Source: Teretinema sp942493045 (lineage in GTDB: Bacteria; Spirochaetota; Spirochaetia; Treponematales; Treponemataceae). Taken from it: DNA of 64,000 bases. The first letter of the stretch is position 1. Each line of letters opens with the position of its first letter. The stretch is from NCBI GenBank assembly GCA_942493045.1, contig OW818665.1, forward strand, positions 1,364,001 through 1,428,000, given 5' to 3'. Both the position numbers and the translations under genes were made by a program. Shown piece by piece: positions 42,188 to 50,244 of the stretch. The notes under the pieces are model-generated. The model did not search any database and was not told where the DNA came from. It saw only the letters and a list, made by a program, of their open reading frames with translations.

Positions 42188-42911
42188 TTTCTATCTCCTT
42201 GAGTATCTTTTCGGCTTCCTTGGTCCAGGAGTCCGAAACCCGTGCTTTCGCAAGCAAATCGGGACGAACCGCGCGCGTTTTCTCGATACGTTTCCGTAAA
42301 CGCCACAGTCGAATGTTTTTATGGTGCCCCGAAAGAAGCACCTCCGGAACAGTTGAGTCCCGGAATATTTCAGGCAGCGTGTATTGCGGATATTCAAGCA
42401 GACCGTCCGAGAAACTCTCTTCCGAAAGTGACTCGCTTGAAATTACTCCGTCTATCAGCCGGTACACTGTATCGATGATAACCGTGGCGGCCAGTTCACC
42501 GGAGGACATTACAAAGTCTCCGATGGAAATCTCGTCATCCACATACTGATCGATGATCCGCTGATCGATACCTTCGTACCGTCCGCAGACAAAAACCAGC
42601 TCATCTTCGCGCGAAAGCTCGGCGGCCAACTCCTGAGTCAGGGGTTTACCGGAAGGAGAGACGTAAATCACGCGTTTTCCTTCCGTGCCGATCGAGTCCA
42701 GCGCCAGCGCCAGCGGTTCGGGGAGCATCAATTGGCCCGCTCCGCCCCCATAAGTCTTGTCATCGCAGGTTTTATGCCTGTCAAAGGCAAAATCGCGAAT
42801 ATTCACCAGGTTGTAGGCGATAATTCCCCGGGCAACCGCCTTCGCCATTATCGATGTCTCGAAAAAGACGCGCGGTATTTCGGGAAACAAGGTCAGCACA
42901 TGGAATCTCAT
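42159..42911 (-). CDS. trmD: tRNA (guanine37-N1)-methyltransferase
   Basis: A 250-residue TrmD, which methylates G37 of tRNAs with S-adenosylmethionine and prevents frameshifting. The trefoil-knot SAM site is visible as YVSPSGKPLTQ, VCGRYEGIDQR and IGDFVMSSGELA. The N-terminal MRFHVLTLFPE and the C-terminal LLSGHHKNIRLWR are also typical. It overlaps rimM by four bases and rplS by 29 bases. Length and residues are normal. Confidence 0.98.
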   Translation of the reverse strand: MRFHVLTLFPEIPRVFFETSIMAKAVARGIIAYNLVNIRDFAFDRHKTCDDKTYGGGAGQLMLPEPLALALDSIGTEGKRVIYVSPSGKPLTQELAAELSREDELVFVCGRYEGIDQRIIDQYVDDEISIGDFVMSSGELAATVIIDTVYRLIDGVISSESLSEESFSDGLLEYPQYTLPEIFRDSTVPEVLLSGHHKNIRLWRLRKRIEKTRAVRPDLLAKARVSDSWTKEAEKILKEIENGNGSDPQN

Positions 42912-43441
42912 TCGATAATCCAGCGGTGCATCAGCTCCACTGTACCTGCCTTGATGTCGACCTTGCCGACAAATTCCTTGCGGAACGGAACCAGTACAGA
43001 GCGGTTACCGGACGAATCCGGACCAGAGCATTCGGAGAGAGTGACCTCGAGCAGGTCATCGGCTCCGCCTTCCATTACACCTGTGATTTGACCGATGGGA
43101 ACACCGTCATACACAAGCTTGCATGTACAAAGATCAACGACATAGTACTCGCCCTTTTCTAGGGGGCAGGCCTTGTCCCGGGAAACCAATATCTCCGCGC
43201 CGGCTAAGGTTTTAGCCTGTTCGGCGGTATCGATTCCCTTAAATTTCATCATTAAGCTGAAAGGCAAACCGTCGATTTCCTCGATTTCGAGGCGACGTTC
43301 CGTACCGTCCTTTCCGCCGGTACGTATAGTGATTTCGGCGAGACCCTCAAAGTGGGAAAATTCGCCGGAAGCACTCTGCACTTTCACAAACCCGTTCAAC
43401 CCGTGGGGAGAACGTATAAAACCGGTTACCAGTCGATCCAT
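42908..43441 (-). CDS. rimM: 16S rRNA processing protein RimM
   Basis: A 177-residue RimM, which helps mature the 30S head by binding S19. The N-terminal domain opens TGFIRSPHGLNGFVKVQS and the PRC-barrel domain has EKGEYYVVDLCTCKLVYDG then GQITGVMEGGADDLLEV, as in the family. It lies between khpA (one shared base) and trmD (four-base overlap) in the conserved ribosome operon. Confidence 0.96.
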   Translation of the reverse strand: MDRLVTGFIRSPHGLNGFVKVQSASGEFSHFEGLAEITIRTGGKDGTERRLEIEEIDGLPFSLMMKFKGIDTAEQAKTLAGAEILVSRDKACPLEKGEYYVVDLCTCKLVYDGVPIGQITGVMEGGADDLLEVTLSECSGPDSSGNRSVLVPFRKEFVGKVDIKAGTVELMHRWIIE

Positions 43442-43674
43442 CAGTCCAGGATTTCGAGGGTAACACGCTTGCCTGACTTCCCGGAAGAAGCGCTCAGCAC
43501 AGTACGCATTGCCTTGGCAATCCGTCCATATTTGCCGATAACCTTCCCGATGTCGGACGGCGCGACACGGAGTTCAAGGATGATGGCTTTCTCGCCCTCA
43601 ACCTCGTTAACCGTTACCGCACCGGGGTCGTCGACCAGCGATTTAGCGATATATTCAACCAAATCCTTTTCCAC
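43441..43674 (-). CDS. khpA: KH-domain RNA-binding protein KhpA
   Basis: A 77-residue single-KH protein starting EKDLVEYIAKSLVDDPGAV with the RNA-binding loop GKVIGKYGRIAKAMRTVL. Proteins of this type (KhpA/YlqC) pair with KhpB and bind many RNAs. The place between rpsP and rimM is conserved in many bacteria. Its stop shares one base with the rimM start. Confidence 0.96.
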   Translation of the reverse strand: MEKDLVEYIAKSLVDDPGAVTVNEVEGEKAIILELRVAPSDIGKVIGKYGRIAKAMRTVLSASSGKSGKRVTLEILD

Positions 43675-43697
43675 GCTCGGTGCCTCTCTTCCGTGTC

Positions 43698-43946
43698 TTA
43701 GATTGTAAACTGTTTTTTGTTAAGCAGTCCGCGAACGGTGTCGGAGGGCTGGGCGCCGCAATCGAGCCACTTGCGTACTTTTACGGCATCAAAAGAAATC
43801 TGGCGGTCTTCAGCCTCAACGGGATGATAAATGCCCAATTCTTCAATTGTGCGGCCATCGCGGGGTTCGCGGGAATCCTGCACAACGATGCGGTAATACG
43901 GACGTTTCTTGCTTCCAAACTTCTTCAAACGAATCTTTACACTCAC
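43698..43946 (-). CDS. rpsP: 30S ribosomal protein S16
   Basis: An 82-residue S16 starting VSVKIRLKKFGSKKRPYYRIVV with DSREPRDGRTIEELGIYHP, both hallmark segments. I use the GTG at 43946 because the ideal AGGAGG lies eight bases upstream and the family begins here. An in-frame ATG 30 bases earlier would place the Shine-Dalgarno inside the gene. It is first in the operon rpsP-khpA-rimM-trmD-rplS. Confidence 0.97.
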   Translation of the reverse strand: MSVKIRLKKFGSKKRPYYRIVVQDSREPRDGRTIEELGIYHPVEAEDRQISFDAVKVRKWLDCGAQPSDTVRGLLNKKQFTI

Positions 43947-44002
43947 TGTATATCCTCCTGGGTACTTTTCGCCCATAAATTCAACGCACTACGGGAACCA
44001 TA

Positions 44003-44031
44003 CTTATACTAGAAAAGGCTTTTTCCGTCAA
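44003..44031 (-). promoter_or_regulatory. Promoter of the rpsP operon
   Basis: Minus strand TTGACG (44026-44031), 17-base spacer, TATAAG (44003-44008), about 56 bases upstream of the rpsP start. Confidence 0.85.
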
Positions 44032-44097
44032 TACGAAAGAAAAAACTCACCTGTTTCTCTTTTTTTAAATGAAATACTGCCCTATACTAAAACCAAT

Positions 44098-45702
44098 ATG
44101 CTTACAAAATTCCGCTTTTCTTCAAAAAAAGATGATTCCTTTATACTTTTAAACGACCGCAAGCCGGTCTGGATTGACGCCCTGCGCATCACAGTCCTGT
44201 ACCTGATTTTCGGCTTTTTATGGATCCTGTTTTCGGACAACATTTTAGCCTTCCTGGTGAAGGATCCGCAGCTAATCACAAAAATCAGCATAGCCAAGGG
44301 CTTTTTATTTGTTATTCTCAGCGCCCTGTTTCTATATTCACTGTTAGCGCCGGCCTTCGCCCGGTTAGCGGACACCGAACAAATCCTGCGGGAAAGCCGG
44401 GAAGAATTACGGGTACTGGTTTATTACGACCACCTCACCGGGCTTTCCAACCGCCGCCGGCTGTATGATGATCTGCCGGAATTCCTGGCCGCCAACCCGA
44501 TTAAGGCCAAGGCGCTGATATTCATCGACATGGACAACATTAAACTGGTCAATGACTCGTTAGGACATCTGCTCGGCGACCAGTTGATTCTGGAAACCGC
44601 CCGGCGCATTGAGACGGTCATTCCCCGTGGCGACCGGCTTTTCCGTCTCGGCGGAGATGAATTTATCGTGCTTTCCACTGTCTCAACCCAGACTGAAGCA
44701 TGTCAACTTGCAGCCCGCATTGTCGATGCCTTTAACATTCCAGTGCATTTTGAGGGCAATTCCATTCATACCAGTTTGAGCATCGGTTTGGCGCTGTATC
44801 CGGAACACGGTCATGAAACCAGTGAATTACTGAAAAAAGCCGATATCGCGCTCTACGAATCGAAGCGGCAGGGCAAGAACCGCTATATTTTGTTCAATCC
44901 GAGCCTGCTGACCGGCGTCAAGGACCGAATGCGTTTAGGCGAGCTGCTGCATAAGGCCCAAGAGCGTAACGAGCTGGAAGTTTTTTACCAGCCTCAAACC
45001 GACGCTGTTCATGGAACGGTAGTGAGTTTTGAAGCCCTGCTGCGCTGGAAAAGCGCGGAACTGGGCATGATCAGCCCGGCGCAGTTTATACCGATCGCCG
45101 AAGAAAACCATCTGATCATACCGATCGGTAAATGGGTGCTGGAACAAGCCTGCTTTTTCCTGAAAAAACTGCATGAGCAGGGTTTTAGCGATATGGGGAT
45201 TGCTGTCAACGTTTCCATTATTCAGCTGATGCAGGAAGATTTTGTGGATACGGTGCTCACCGCCCTGCGCCTCTCCGGAATTGACCCGAATAAACTGGAG
45301 CTGGAAATTACCGAATCCGTATTGATGGAATCCTTTTCGGTAATCGACAAGAAGCTCCGTAATCTGCGCACCCTCGGTATCGGCATAGCTCTTGACGATT
45401 TTGGTCAGGGATACTCTTCACTCAGCTATCTGAACCGACTGCCGATCACGGTGCTCAAAATTGATAAGGTCTTTGTCGATGATATCACCGGCGACGGCGC
45501 CGAGCGTTCCATTACCGGTAATATTGTGGCTATCGGCAAAAAAATGGGACTGACTGTCATTGCCGAAGGCGTGGAAACCGAAAGTCAGCTGCTTTACCTG
45601 GGCGCTCAGCATTGTGACAAAATACAAGGATATATTTTCAGCAAGCCGATCCCGGAAGCCGAAGCGGCGGCCTACGCCGCGCGTTGCTACCGCAACCACT
45701 AA
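44098..45702 (+). CDS. GGDEF-EAL protein (c-di-GMP synthesis/breakdown)
   Basis: A 534-residue inner-membrane protein. Two membrane segments (about residues 25-85) precede a GGDEF domain (about 105-270) with the intact motif RLGGDEFIVL and an EAL domain (about 280-530) with FEALLRW, LEITESVL and DDFGQGYSSL. Both active sites look complete, so it could make or break c-di-GMP. The usual inhibitory RxxD before GGDEF is missing. There is no Shine-Dalgarno sequence; a TATACT -10 ends nine bases before the ATG. It converges on the ABC ATPase gene with the stop codons overlapping by four bases. Confidence 0.93.
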   Translation: MLTKFRFSSKKDDSFILLNDRKPVWIDALRITVLYLIFGFLWILFSDNILAFLVKDPQLITKISIAKGFLFVILSALFLYSLLAPAFARLADTEQILRESREELRVLVYYDHLTGLSNRRRLYDDLPEFLAANPIKAKALIFIDMDNIKLVNDSLGHLLGDQLILETARRIETVIPRGDRLFRLGGDEFIVLSTVSTQTEACQLAARIVDAFNIPVHFEGNSIHTSLSIGLALYPEHGHETSELLKKADIALYESKRQGKNRYILFNPSLLTGVKDRMRLGELLHKAQERNELEVFYQPQTDAVHGTVVSFEALLRWKSAELGMISPAQFIPIAEENHLIIPIGKWVLEQACFFLKKLHEQGFSDMGIAVNVSIIQLMQEDFVDTVLTALRLSGIDPNKLELEITESVLMESFSVIDKKLRNLRTLGIGIALDDFGQGYSSLSYLNRLPITVLKIDKVFVDDITGDGAERSITGNIVAIGKKMGLTVIAEGVETESQLLYLGAQHCDKIQGYIFSKPIPEAEAAAYAARCYRNH

Positions 45703-46451
45703 TCCCCGGCGCTGTAGCGCTGTAAAAAGGCCCGAGTGCGTTCTTCTCGGGGATTATTGATCAAATCCGAGGCCGGTCCTTCTTCCACAATGACGCCGTT
45801 ATCCATAAATATCACCCGGTCGGCTACATCGCGGGCAAAACTCATCTCATGAGTCACAATCACCATAGTCATTTTTTCCGCGGCGAGGGTACGGATTACC
45901 TTTAAGATTTCGCCGGTTAGCTCGGGATCAAGAGCGCTGGTCGGCTCATCAAAAAAAAGCACCTCCGGATCAAGGGCCAAGGCCCGGGCAATGGAAACCC
46001 GCTGCTGTTGACCGCCGGAAAGCTCGCAGGGATAGGCAGAGGCTTTTTCGGAAAGACCCATTTTTGCTAACAGGGCGCGGGAGCGTTCATCGGCTTCCGG
46101 GCGGGAGCGGCCCAGAACGCGGAGCTGGGCCTCTGAGACATTGCGCAAGACGCTATAATGCGGAAAAAGATTAAAATTCTGAAAGACCAAACCAATTTTC
46201 AGGCAAACGCTGCGCAGCACCTCGGTCGGGGCGTAAACGCCGTCCTTGACCATCTGCTGGCCGTCGACCAGAATGCTGCCCCCGGATACCGTTTCCAAAT
46301 GCGTGACTGAACGCAGCAGCGTGGATTTCCCTGAGCCTGACGGCCCGATGATGGCCAGCACCTCGCCGCGGTTTACTGAAAAACTGATATCCCGGATTAC
46401 TTCGAGAGTGCCAAAGGACTTGGAAAGGTTTTGGACGCGTATTATTTCCAT
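45699..46451 (-). CDS. Polar amino-acid ABC transporter, ATP-binding protein
   Basis: A 250-residue ABC ATPase of the GlnQ/HisP type. It has Walker A GPSGSGKSTL near residue 35, signature LSGGQQQR near residue 142, Walker B VLFFDEPTSALDPE near residue 162 and the switch His in VTHEM. Together with the permease and solute-binding protein upstream it forms an importer for polar amino acids; the exact substrate cannot be read from sequence. The ATG has AAGGAG upstream. The permease gene lies 42 bases before it. Confidence 0.96.
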   Translation of the reverse strand: MEIIRVQNLSKSFGTLEVIRDISFSVNRGEVLAIIGPSGSGKSTLLRSVTHLETVSGGSILVDGQQMVKDGVYAPTEVLRSVCLKIGLVFQNFNLFPHYSVLRNVSEAQLRVLGRSRPEADERSRALLAKMGLSEKASAYPCELSGGQQQRVSIARALALDPEVLFFDEPTSALDPELTGEILKVIRTLAAEKMTMVIVTHEMSFARDVADRVIFMDNGVIVEEGPASDLINNPREERTRAFLQRYSAGD

Positions 46452-46493
46452 GAACGGAAACTCCTTGGAAAAGTAGATGGGAGAGCTCGCGAA

Positions 46494-47129
46494 TTATTGA
46501 TAATAGGACAGCCGCTTTTCCAACTTTAAGAAGAGGGTTGAAACCAGGGCATTCATCAAGAAATAGAATATTCCGGCGATAAATATCGGTGTGGTAGAAA
46601 ATTCCCTGGCGGCGGCGTTTTGGGCATAGCGGAACAGCTCCATCACACCGATGGTCTGGGCCAGCGCGGTATCCTTAACCAGGGTGATCACCTCGTTAGC
46701 AGTGGACGGCAGGATGCGCTTAATCACCTGCGGCAAAACGATATGGAAAAAAGTCTGCACCCGCGTAAAACCGAGCACCTTGGCGGCCTCATACTGTCCC
46801 TTCGGGATAGCTTCAATACCGCCGCGGTAAATTTCCGCGAAATAAGCGGCATAATTGATCGCGAAAGCGATAATCACCGCTACAAAGCGGTCATAAGAAA
46901 CTTTAAAAAGATAATACGGCGCGAAGTACACAAAAATAAGCTGAAGGATCAGCGGGGTACCGCGCATCACTAAAAGATAACCGTGGATAACAGAGCTTAG
47001 CAGCCGGTTTTTGGACATCCTCCCAAAGGCGATCGGCATGGCCAGAGGCAGGGCGAAAAGCAGGGTCAGGAAAAAAACCTGCAACGAAACAAAGGAGCCG
47101 CGAAGCATGGCGTCCAGCATCTTGGTCAC
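46494..47129 (-). CDS. Polar amino-acid ABC transporter, permease
   Basis: A 211-residue permease with about five membrane segments and the HisM/GlnP-type EAA loop EAAKVLGFTRVQTFFHIVLPQ (about residues 118-138). The segment YAAYFAEIYRGGIEAIPKGQ is also typical of the family. It starts with GTG, with AAGGAG nine bases upstream. It lies between the solute-binding gene and the ATPase gene of the same importer, after a stem-loop in the gap. Confidence 0.95.
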   Translation of the reverse strand: MTKMLDAMLRGSFVSLQVFFLTLLFALPLAMPIAFGRMSKNRLLSSVIHGYLLVMRGTPLILQLIFVYFAPYYLFKVSYDRFVAVIIAFAINYAAYFAEIYRGGIEAIPKGQYEAAKVLGFTRVQTFFHIVLPQVIKRILPSTANEVITLVKDTALAQTIGVMELFRYAQNAAAREFSTTPIFIAGIFYFLMNALVSTLFLKLEKRLSYYQ

Positions 47130-47178
47130 AAAAGACTCCTTGATCGGTTTTTACTCGGGAAAACCCGAAAAGATACCA

Positions 47179-47213
47179 AGGACTGCCACGGTGTCTGGAA
47201 CCCCGGCAGTCCT
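47179..47213 (-). other. Intercistronic stem-loop between solute-binding and permease genes
   Basis: Perfect 9-bp stem AGGACTGCC / GGCAGTCCT with a 17-base loop and no T tract. It may protect or attenuate the message so that the solute-binding protein is made in excess. A second small hairpin (TCGGG / CCCGA) lies at 47155-47168. Confidence 0.6.
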
Positions 47214-47225
47214 CAGAAAGCCGGT

Positions 47226-48035
47226 TTATTTGCCGACGGTGGAAATATCAGCCTTGAACCATTCAGTGGATATCCGGGCGATGGTACCGTCAGCGGCCAT
47301 GGCTTCCAGGGTCTCCTGAACCTTATTCATCAGGGCCAGGTCGTTCTTGCGGAAACCGATGCCGTAGTCCTCGGGAGCGAGCGCTTCCTCAAGGATCACA
47401 TAGGCCTTGCCGGAACGGACGATATTGTCGTTGGCGACCATCAGATCCATTACCACTGCGTCAACTCCGCCGATTTCCAGGTCCATCAGGGCGGTCAGGT
47501 TATCCTTGAATTCCACAACGGACTTCAGGCTGGCGCGGAATTCGGCAGCGGCCTCGAGGGCGTCGGCGGCGGAAGATCCGGCCTGCAGAGCCACGGTTTT
47601 ACCGGCGAGATCCGCCAGAGTACGCACGGCGGAGGATTGCTTAACGACCACAACCTGAGCATTTTTCAGGTAGGGCTTGGTAAAGGTAATAACCTCGGCG
47701 CGGGCCGGAGTAATGGTGAAACCGTTCCAAATACAGTCAATCTTGCCGGTGTTCAGTTCCTGTTCCTTGGCATTCCAGTCAATGGGCTGGAGAGTCAAGG
47801 TAACGCCCATGCGGGCAGCTACTTCTTTGGCGAGGTCGACATCATAGCCTACGATCTCGTTATTTTCGTTGCGGAATCCCATTGGAGGGAAAGAATCATC
47901 CAAACCCATTACCAGAACACCTTTCTCGGTAATTTTTTTGAGTGATTCATCAGCGGCGGTTTTTTTACCGGCACAGCCGATGATGGCGGCGGCGGACACC
48001 ACCAGTAAAGCAGCGATAATCAGTACACGTTTCAT
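47226..48035 (-). CDS. Polar amino-acid ABC transporter, solute-binding lipoprotein
   Basis: A 269-residue type 3 solute-binding protein. A signal peptide with a lipobox (AIIGC, Cys near residue 21) makes it a lipoprotein. The mature part has the family start GVLVMGLDDSFPPMGFRNENNEIVGYDVDLAKEVA and then WNGFTITPAR. It is the first gene of the importer operon with AGGGGA upstream. The substrate is probably a polar or acidic amino acid. Confidence 0.95.
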   Translation of the reverse strand: MKRVLIIAALLVVSAAAIIGCAGKKTAADESLKKITEKGVLVMGLDDSFPPMGFRNENNEIVGYDVDLAKEVAARMGVTLTLQPIDWNAKEQELNTGKIDCIWNGFTITPARAEVITFTKPYLKNAQVVVVKQSSAVRTLADLAGKTVALQAGSSAADALEAAAEFRASLKSVVEFKDNLTALMDLEIGGVDAVVMDLMVANDNIVRSGKAYVILEEALAPEDYGIGFRKNDLALMNKVQETLEAMAADGTIARISTEWFKADISTVGK

Positions 48036-48061
48036 TTAAAATCCCCTTTTGAAAAACAGCA

Positions 48062-48089
48062 GGGCCTTGTCCTCTTGCGACAAAGCCCC
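48062..48089 (-). terminator. Possible terminator or leader hairpin before the ABC transporter
   Basis: Stem GGGCTTTGTC / GACAAGGCCC (with G-U pairs) around a seven-base loop lies between the 48134 gene and the solute-binding gene. A T5 run follows eight bases later, so termination is possible but not certain. Confidence 0.45.
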
Positions 48090-48133
48090 GTGATTCAATG
48101 CATTCTAGCGTTTTTAATAAGTGCTGTAAATGG

Positions 48134-48769
48134 TTATTCCGCCGAACCGCTGAGGACGCGCGCCAATTCCTTCCACACGACCTTGTCTTCCGGCGTTAAG
48201 GCGGCAAAGTCATCCTGGCGGCCCCAGGCTGAATACTCGATAAATCGCCGGGTTCTTTCCAGCAGGGATTCGAACTTGGCAGTCTGAAAACTGACCAGCC
48301 ATTCCGGGATTTTTTTTACCTGCGACAGGAGCAGCGCGTAATGCGGGGAACACAGGCCGCCGGAAGCCATAAAAAATTCAATAAAAGGATCTTCCCGCTG
48401 CTCGCAGATAAACCCCAAAAATTCATTTTCGATGCGCTGTTGTTCGGCGCAGGCCGGGCATTGTCCTTTAAAAACAGGTTTCCTTTTTTTTCTGAAAAAA
48501 GGAAGCTGCGCGGTCAGGATATCTTCTCCGAGAATCGCCACAGCCAAGCCATCGCGGTACGATTCCAGGGATCGGGCATGCGCCGCGCAAAACCCGCCGG
48601 AAGCGCGGTATTTAGCGCGAAAGCCCCGATCAGAGACATGCTCGAAGAGCATATTATCGATATAGCGCTCCGATCGTTCAGCGACTATCGTACAAAGCGG
48701 GCATAGATGCTTGGCGCAGGCTTTTTCCAGCGCGAAATAATTGACGTGCTTTTCGGGGGCCACGGTCAA
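48134..48769 (-). CDS. DUF6062-like protein
   Basis: A 211-residue cytoplasmic protein with Cys/His clusters: CPLCTIV near residue 23, GGFCAAHARSL near residue 60, CPACAEQQ near residue 105 and GGLCSPHYALL near residue 138. The duplicated pattern (CPxC, then GGxCxxH) suggests two metal-binding repeats. It matches what I recall of DUF6062, a family in Clostridia and spirochaetes with no known role. Its start overlaps the stop of the Dabb gene by four bases. Confidence 0.78.
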   Translation of the reverse strand: MTVAPEKHVNYFALEKACAKHLCPLCTIVAERSERYIDNMLFEHVSDRGFRAKYRASGGFCAAHARSLESYRDGLAVAILGEDILTAQLPFFRKKRKPVFKGQCPACAEQQRIENEFLGFICEQREDPFIEFFMASGGLCSPHYALLLSQVKKIPEWLVSFQTAKFESLLERTRRFIEYSAWGRQDDFAALTPEDKVVWKELARVLSGSAE

Positions 48770-49077
48770 CGATCCTGCAGATTGTAGTCAACGACCGCGC
48801 GATTTGAGCGTACCTTACCGACATATTCGCTGACCTGCACATGGTCAGGATGCACGGCATACAAGTCCAGGTCAGCCTTCGATTCAAATTCCGTCACCAG
48901 TACCATATCCCAGGCCATCGCCGAAGTATAGGCATTGATACCGACTTCCAAAGAACGGATAAAGGGGATTTTGACGGGCAGCGCTTCAAGCAGGGCCTTG
49001 ATATGCAAACAGTTCTCGACCTTGCTCCGGCCTTCAGCTTCGTCCTTGAATTGCCACATTACAATATGTTTCAACAT
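48766..49077 (-). CDS. Dabb-family (stress-responsive alpha/beta barrel) protein
   Basis: A 103-residue member of the Dabb family. It starts MLKHIVMWQFKDEAEG with the conserved His, has PFIRSLEVGIN and WDMVLVTEFESKADLDLYAVHPDHVQV, and ends near VDYN. These are small dimeric barrels of mostly unknown activity, related to plant stress proteins and olivetolic acid cyclase. The start has AGGAG upstream. It is coupled to the DUF6062-like gene. Confidence 0.93.
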   Translation of the reverse strand: MLKHIVMWQFKDEAEGRSKVENCLHIKALLEALPVKIPFIRSLEVGINAYTSAMAWDMVLVTEFESKADLDLYAVHPDHVQVSEYVGKVRSNRAVVDYNLQDR

Positions 49078-49140
49078 CGGTATCCTCCTGAGATGGAACT
49101 AAGTATAACAGGATTATTCCCGTGAGGAAATTAAAAAAAT

Positions 49141-49180
49141 AAAAAAAAAGCCACTGGGTTACCTTAATGATACCCAGTGA
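49141..49180 (-). terminator. Terminator of the GGGtGRT gene
   Basis: Perfect 8-bp stem CACTGGGT / ACCCAGTG (49152-49159 with 49172-49179), followed on the minus strand by nine T. Confidence 0.9.
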
Positions 49181-49227
49181 CTTATTTCTTTCCGACCGCC
49201 ATCCATGGCAGGCGGAAAGCGGGAGAA

Positions 49228-50229
49228 TTACTTTTGCATGGCTTCGCTGATGGCTACGGCTACGGAAACGGAGGCGCCGACCATCGGGTTGTTACCCATA
49301 CCGATCAAGCCCATCATTTCGACGTGAGCCGGAACGGAAGAGGATCCGGCGAACTGGGCGTCGGAGTGCATGCGGCCCATGGTGTCGGTCATGCCGTAGG
49401 AGGCCGGACCGGCTGCCATGTTGTCGGGATGCAGGGTACGTCCGGTACCGCCGCCGGAAGCGACGGAAAAGTACTTCTTGCCCTTGTCGTTGGTTTCCTT
49501 TTTGTAGGTACCGGCGACAGGATGCTGGAAGCGAGTCGGGTTGGTGGAGTTTCCGGTAATGGAAACGTCAACGCCTTCCTTCCACATTACGGCTACGCCT
49601 TCACGGACGTCATCGGCGCCGTAGCAGCGCACGGCGGCCTTTTCACCCTCGGAATACTTGTATTCCTTGACGATTTTGAGGTCGCTGGTGTAGTAATCAA
49701 ACTGGGTCTGCACATAGGTAAAACCGTTGATTCGGCTGATAATCTGGGCGGCGTCCTTGCCAAGGCCGTTCAGGATAACCCGGAGCGGGGTCTTGCGGGC
49801 GCGGTTGGCGCTGCGGGCGATACCGATGGCGCCTTCGGCGGCGGCAAAGGATTCATGACCGGCGAGGAAGCAGAAGCACTTGGTCTCGTCGGACAGCAGC
49901 ATCGCGGCTAGGTTACCGTGACCGATACCGACCTTGCGGTCGTCGGCGACAGAACCGGGGATACAGAAAGCCTGGAGGCCGTCACCGAGGGTTTTAGCCA
50001 CGGAAACGGCGTCTTTCTCGCCTTTTTTAATGGCGATGGCGGCGCCTACAATGTAAGCCCACTTGGCGTTCTCAAAACAGATCGGCTGGATACCGGCAAC
50101 AATACCGCCGACATCCACGCCTTTTTCATCGCAAACTTTCTTTGCGTCTTCAATAGAATTAATACCGTGTTTCTTCAGCAGGGGAAGAATCTGGTTTACT
50201 CTGCGTTCATAGCTTTCAAACAATGCCAT
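49228..50229 (-). CDS. GGGtGRT protein
   Basis: A 333-residue cytoplasmic protein that carries the family's naming motif GGGTGRT near residue 255. It is followed by the strongly conserved stretch LHPDNMAAGPASYGMTDTMGRMHSDAQFAGSSSVPAHVEM, named here only as a landmark. It starts MALFESYERRVNQILPLLKKHGI. The family (pfam GGGtGRT) occurs in anaerobes next to a NifU-like scaffold gene and has no assigned function. The Gly-rich motif might bind a nucleotide or cofactor. It starts 15 bases after the NifU-like gene with GGAGG upstream and ends at a strong terminator, so the two genes form one operon. Confidence 0.93.
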   Translation of the reverse strand: MALFESYERRVNQILPLLKKHGINSIEDAKKVCDEKGVDVGGIVAGIQPICFENAKWAYIVGAAIAIKKGEKDAVSVAKTLGDGLQAFCIPGSVADDRKVGIGHGNLAAMLLSDETKCFCFLAGHESFAAAEGAIGIARSANRARKTPLRVILNGLGKDAAQIISRINGFTYVQTQFDYYTSDLKIVKEYKYSEGEKAAVRCYGADDVREGVAVMWKEGVDVSITGNSTNPTRFQHPVAGTYKKETNDKGKKYFSVASGGGTGRTLHPDNMAAGPASYGMTDTMGRMHSDAQFAGSSSVPAHVEMMGLIGMGNNPMVGASVSVAVAISEAMQK

Positions 50230-50244
50230 AGTTTCCTCCCTTCC

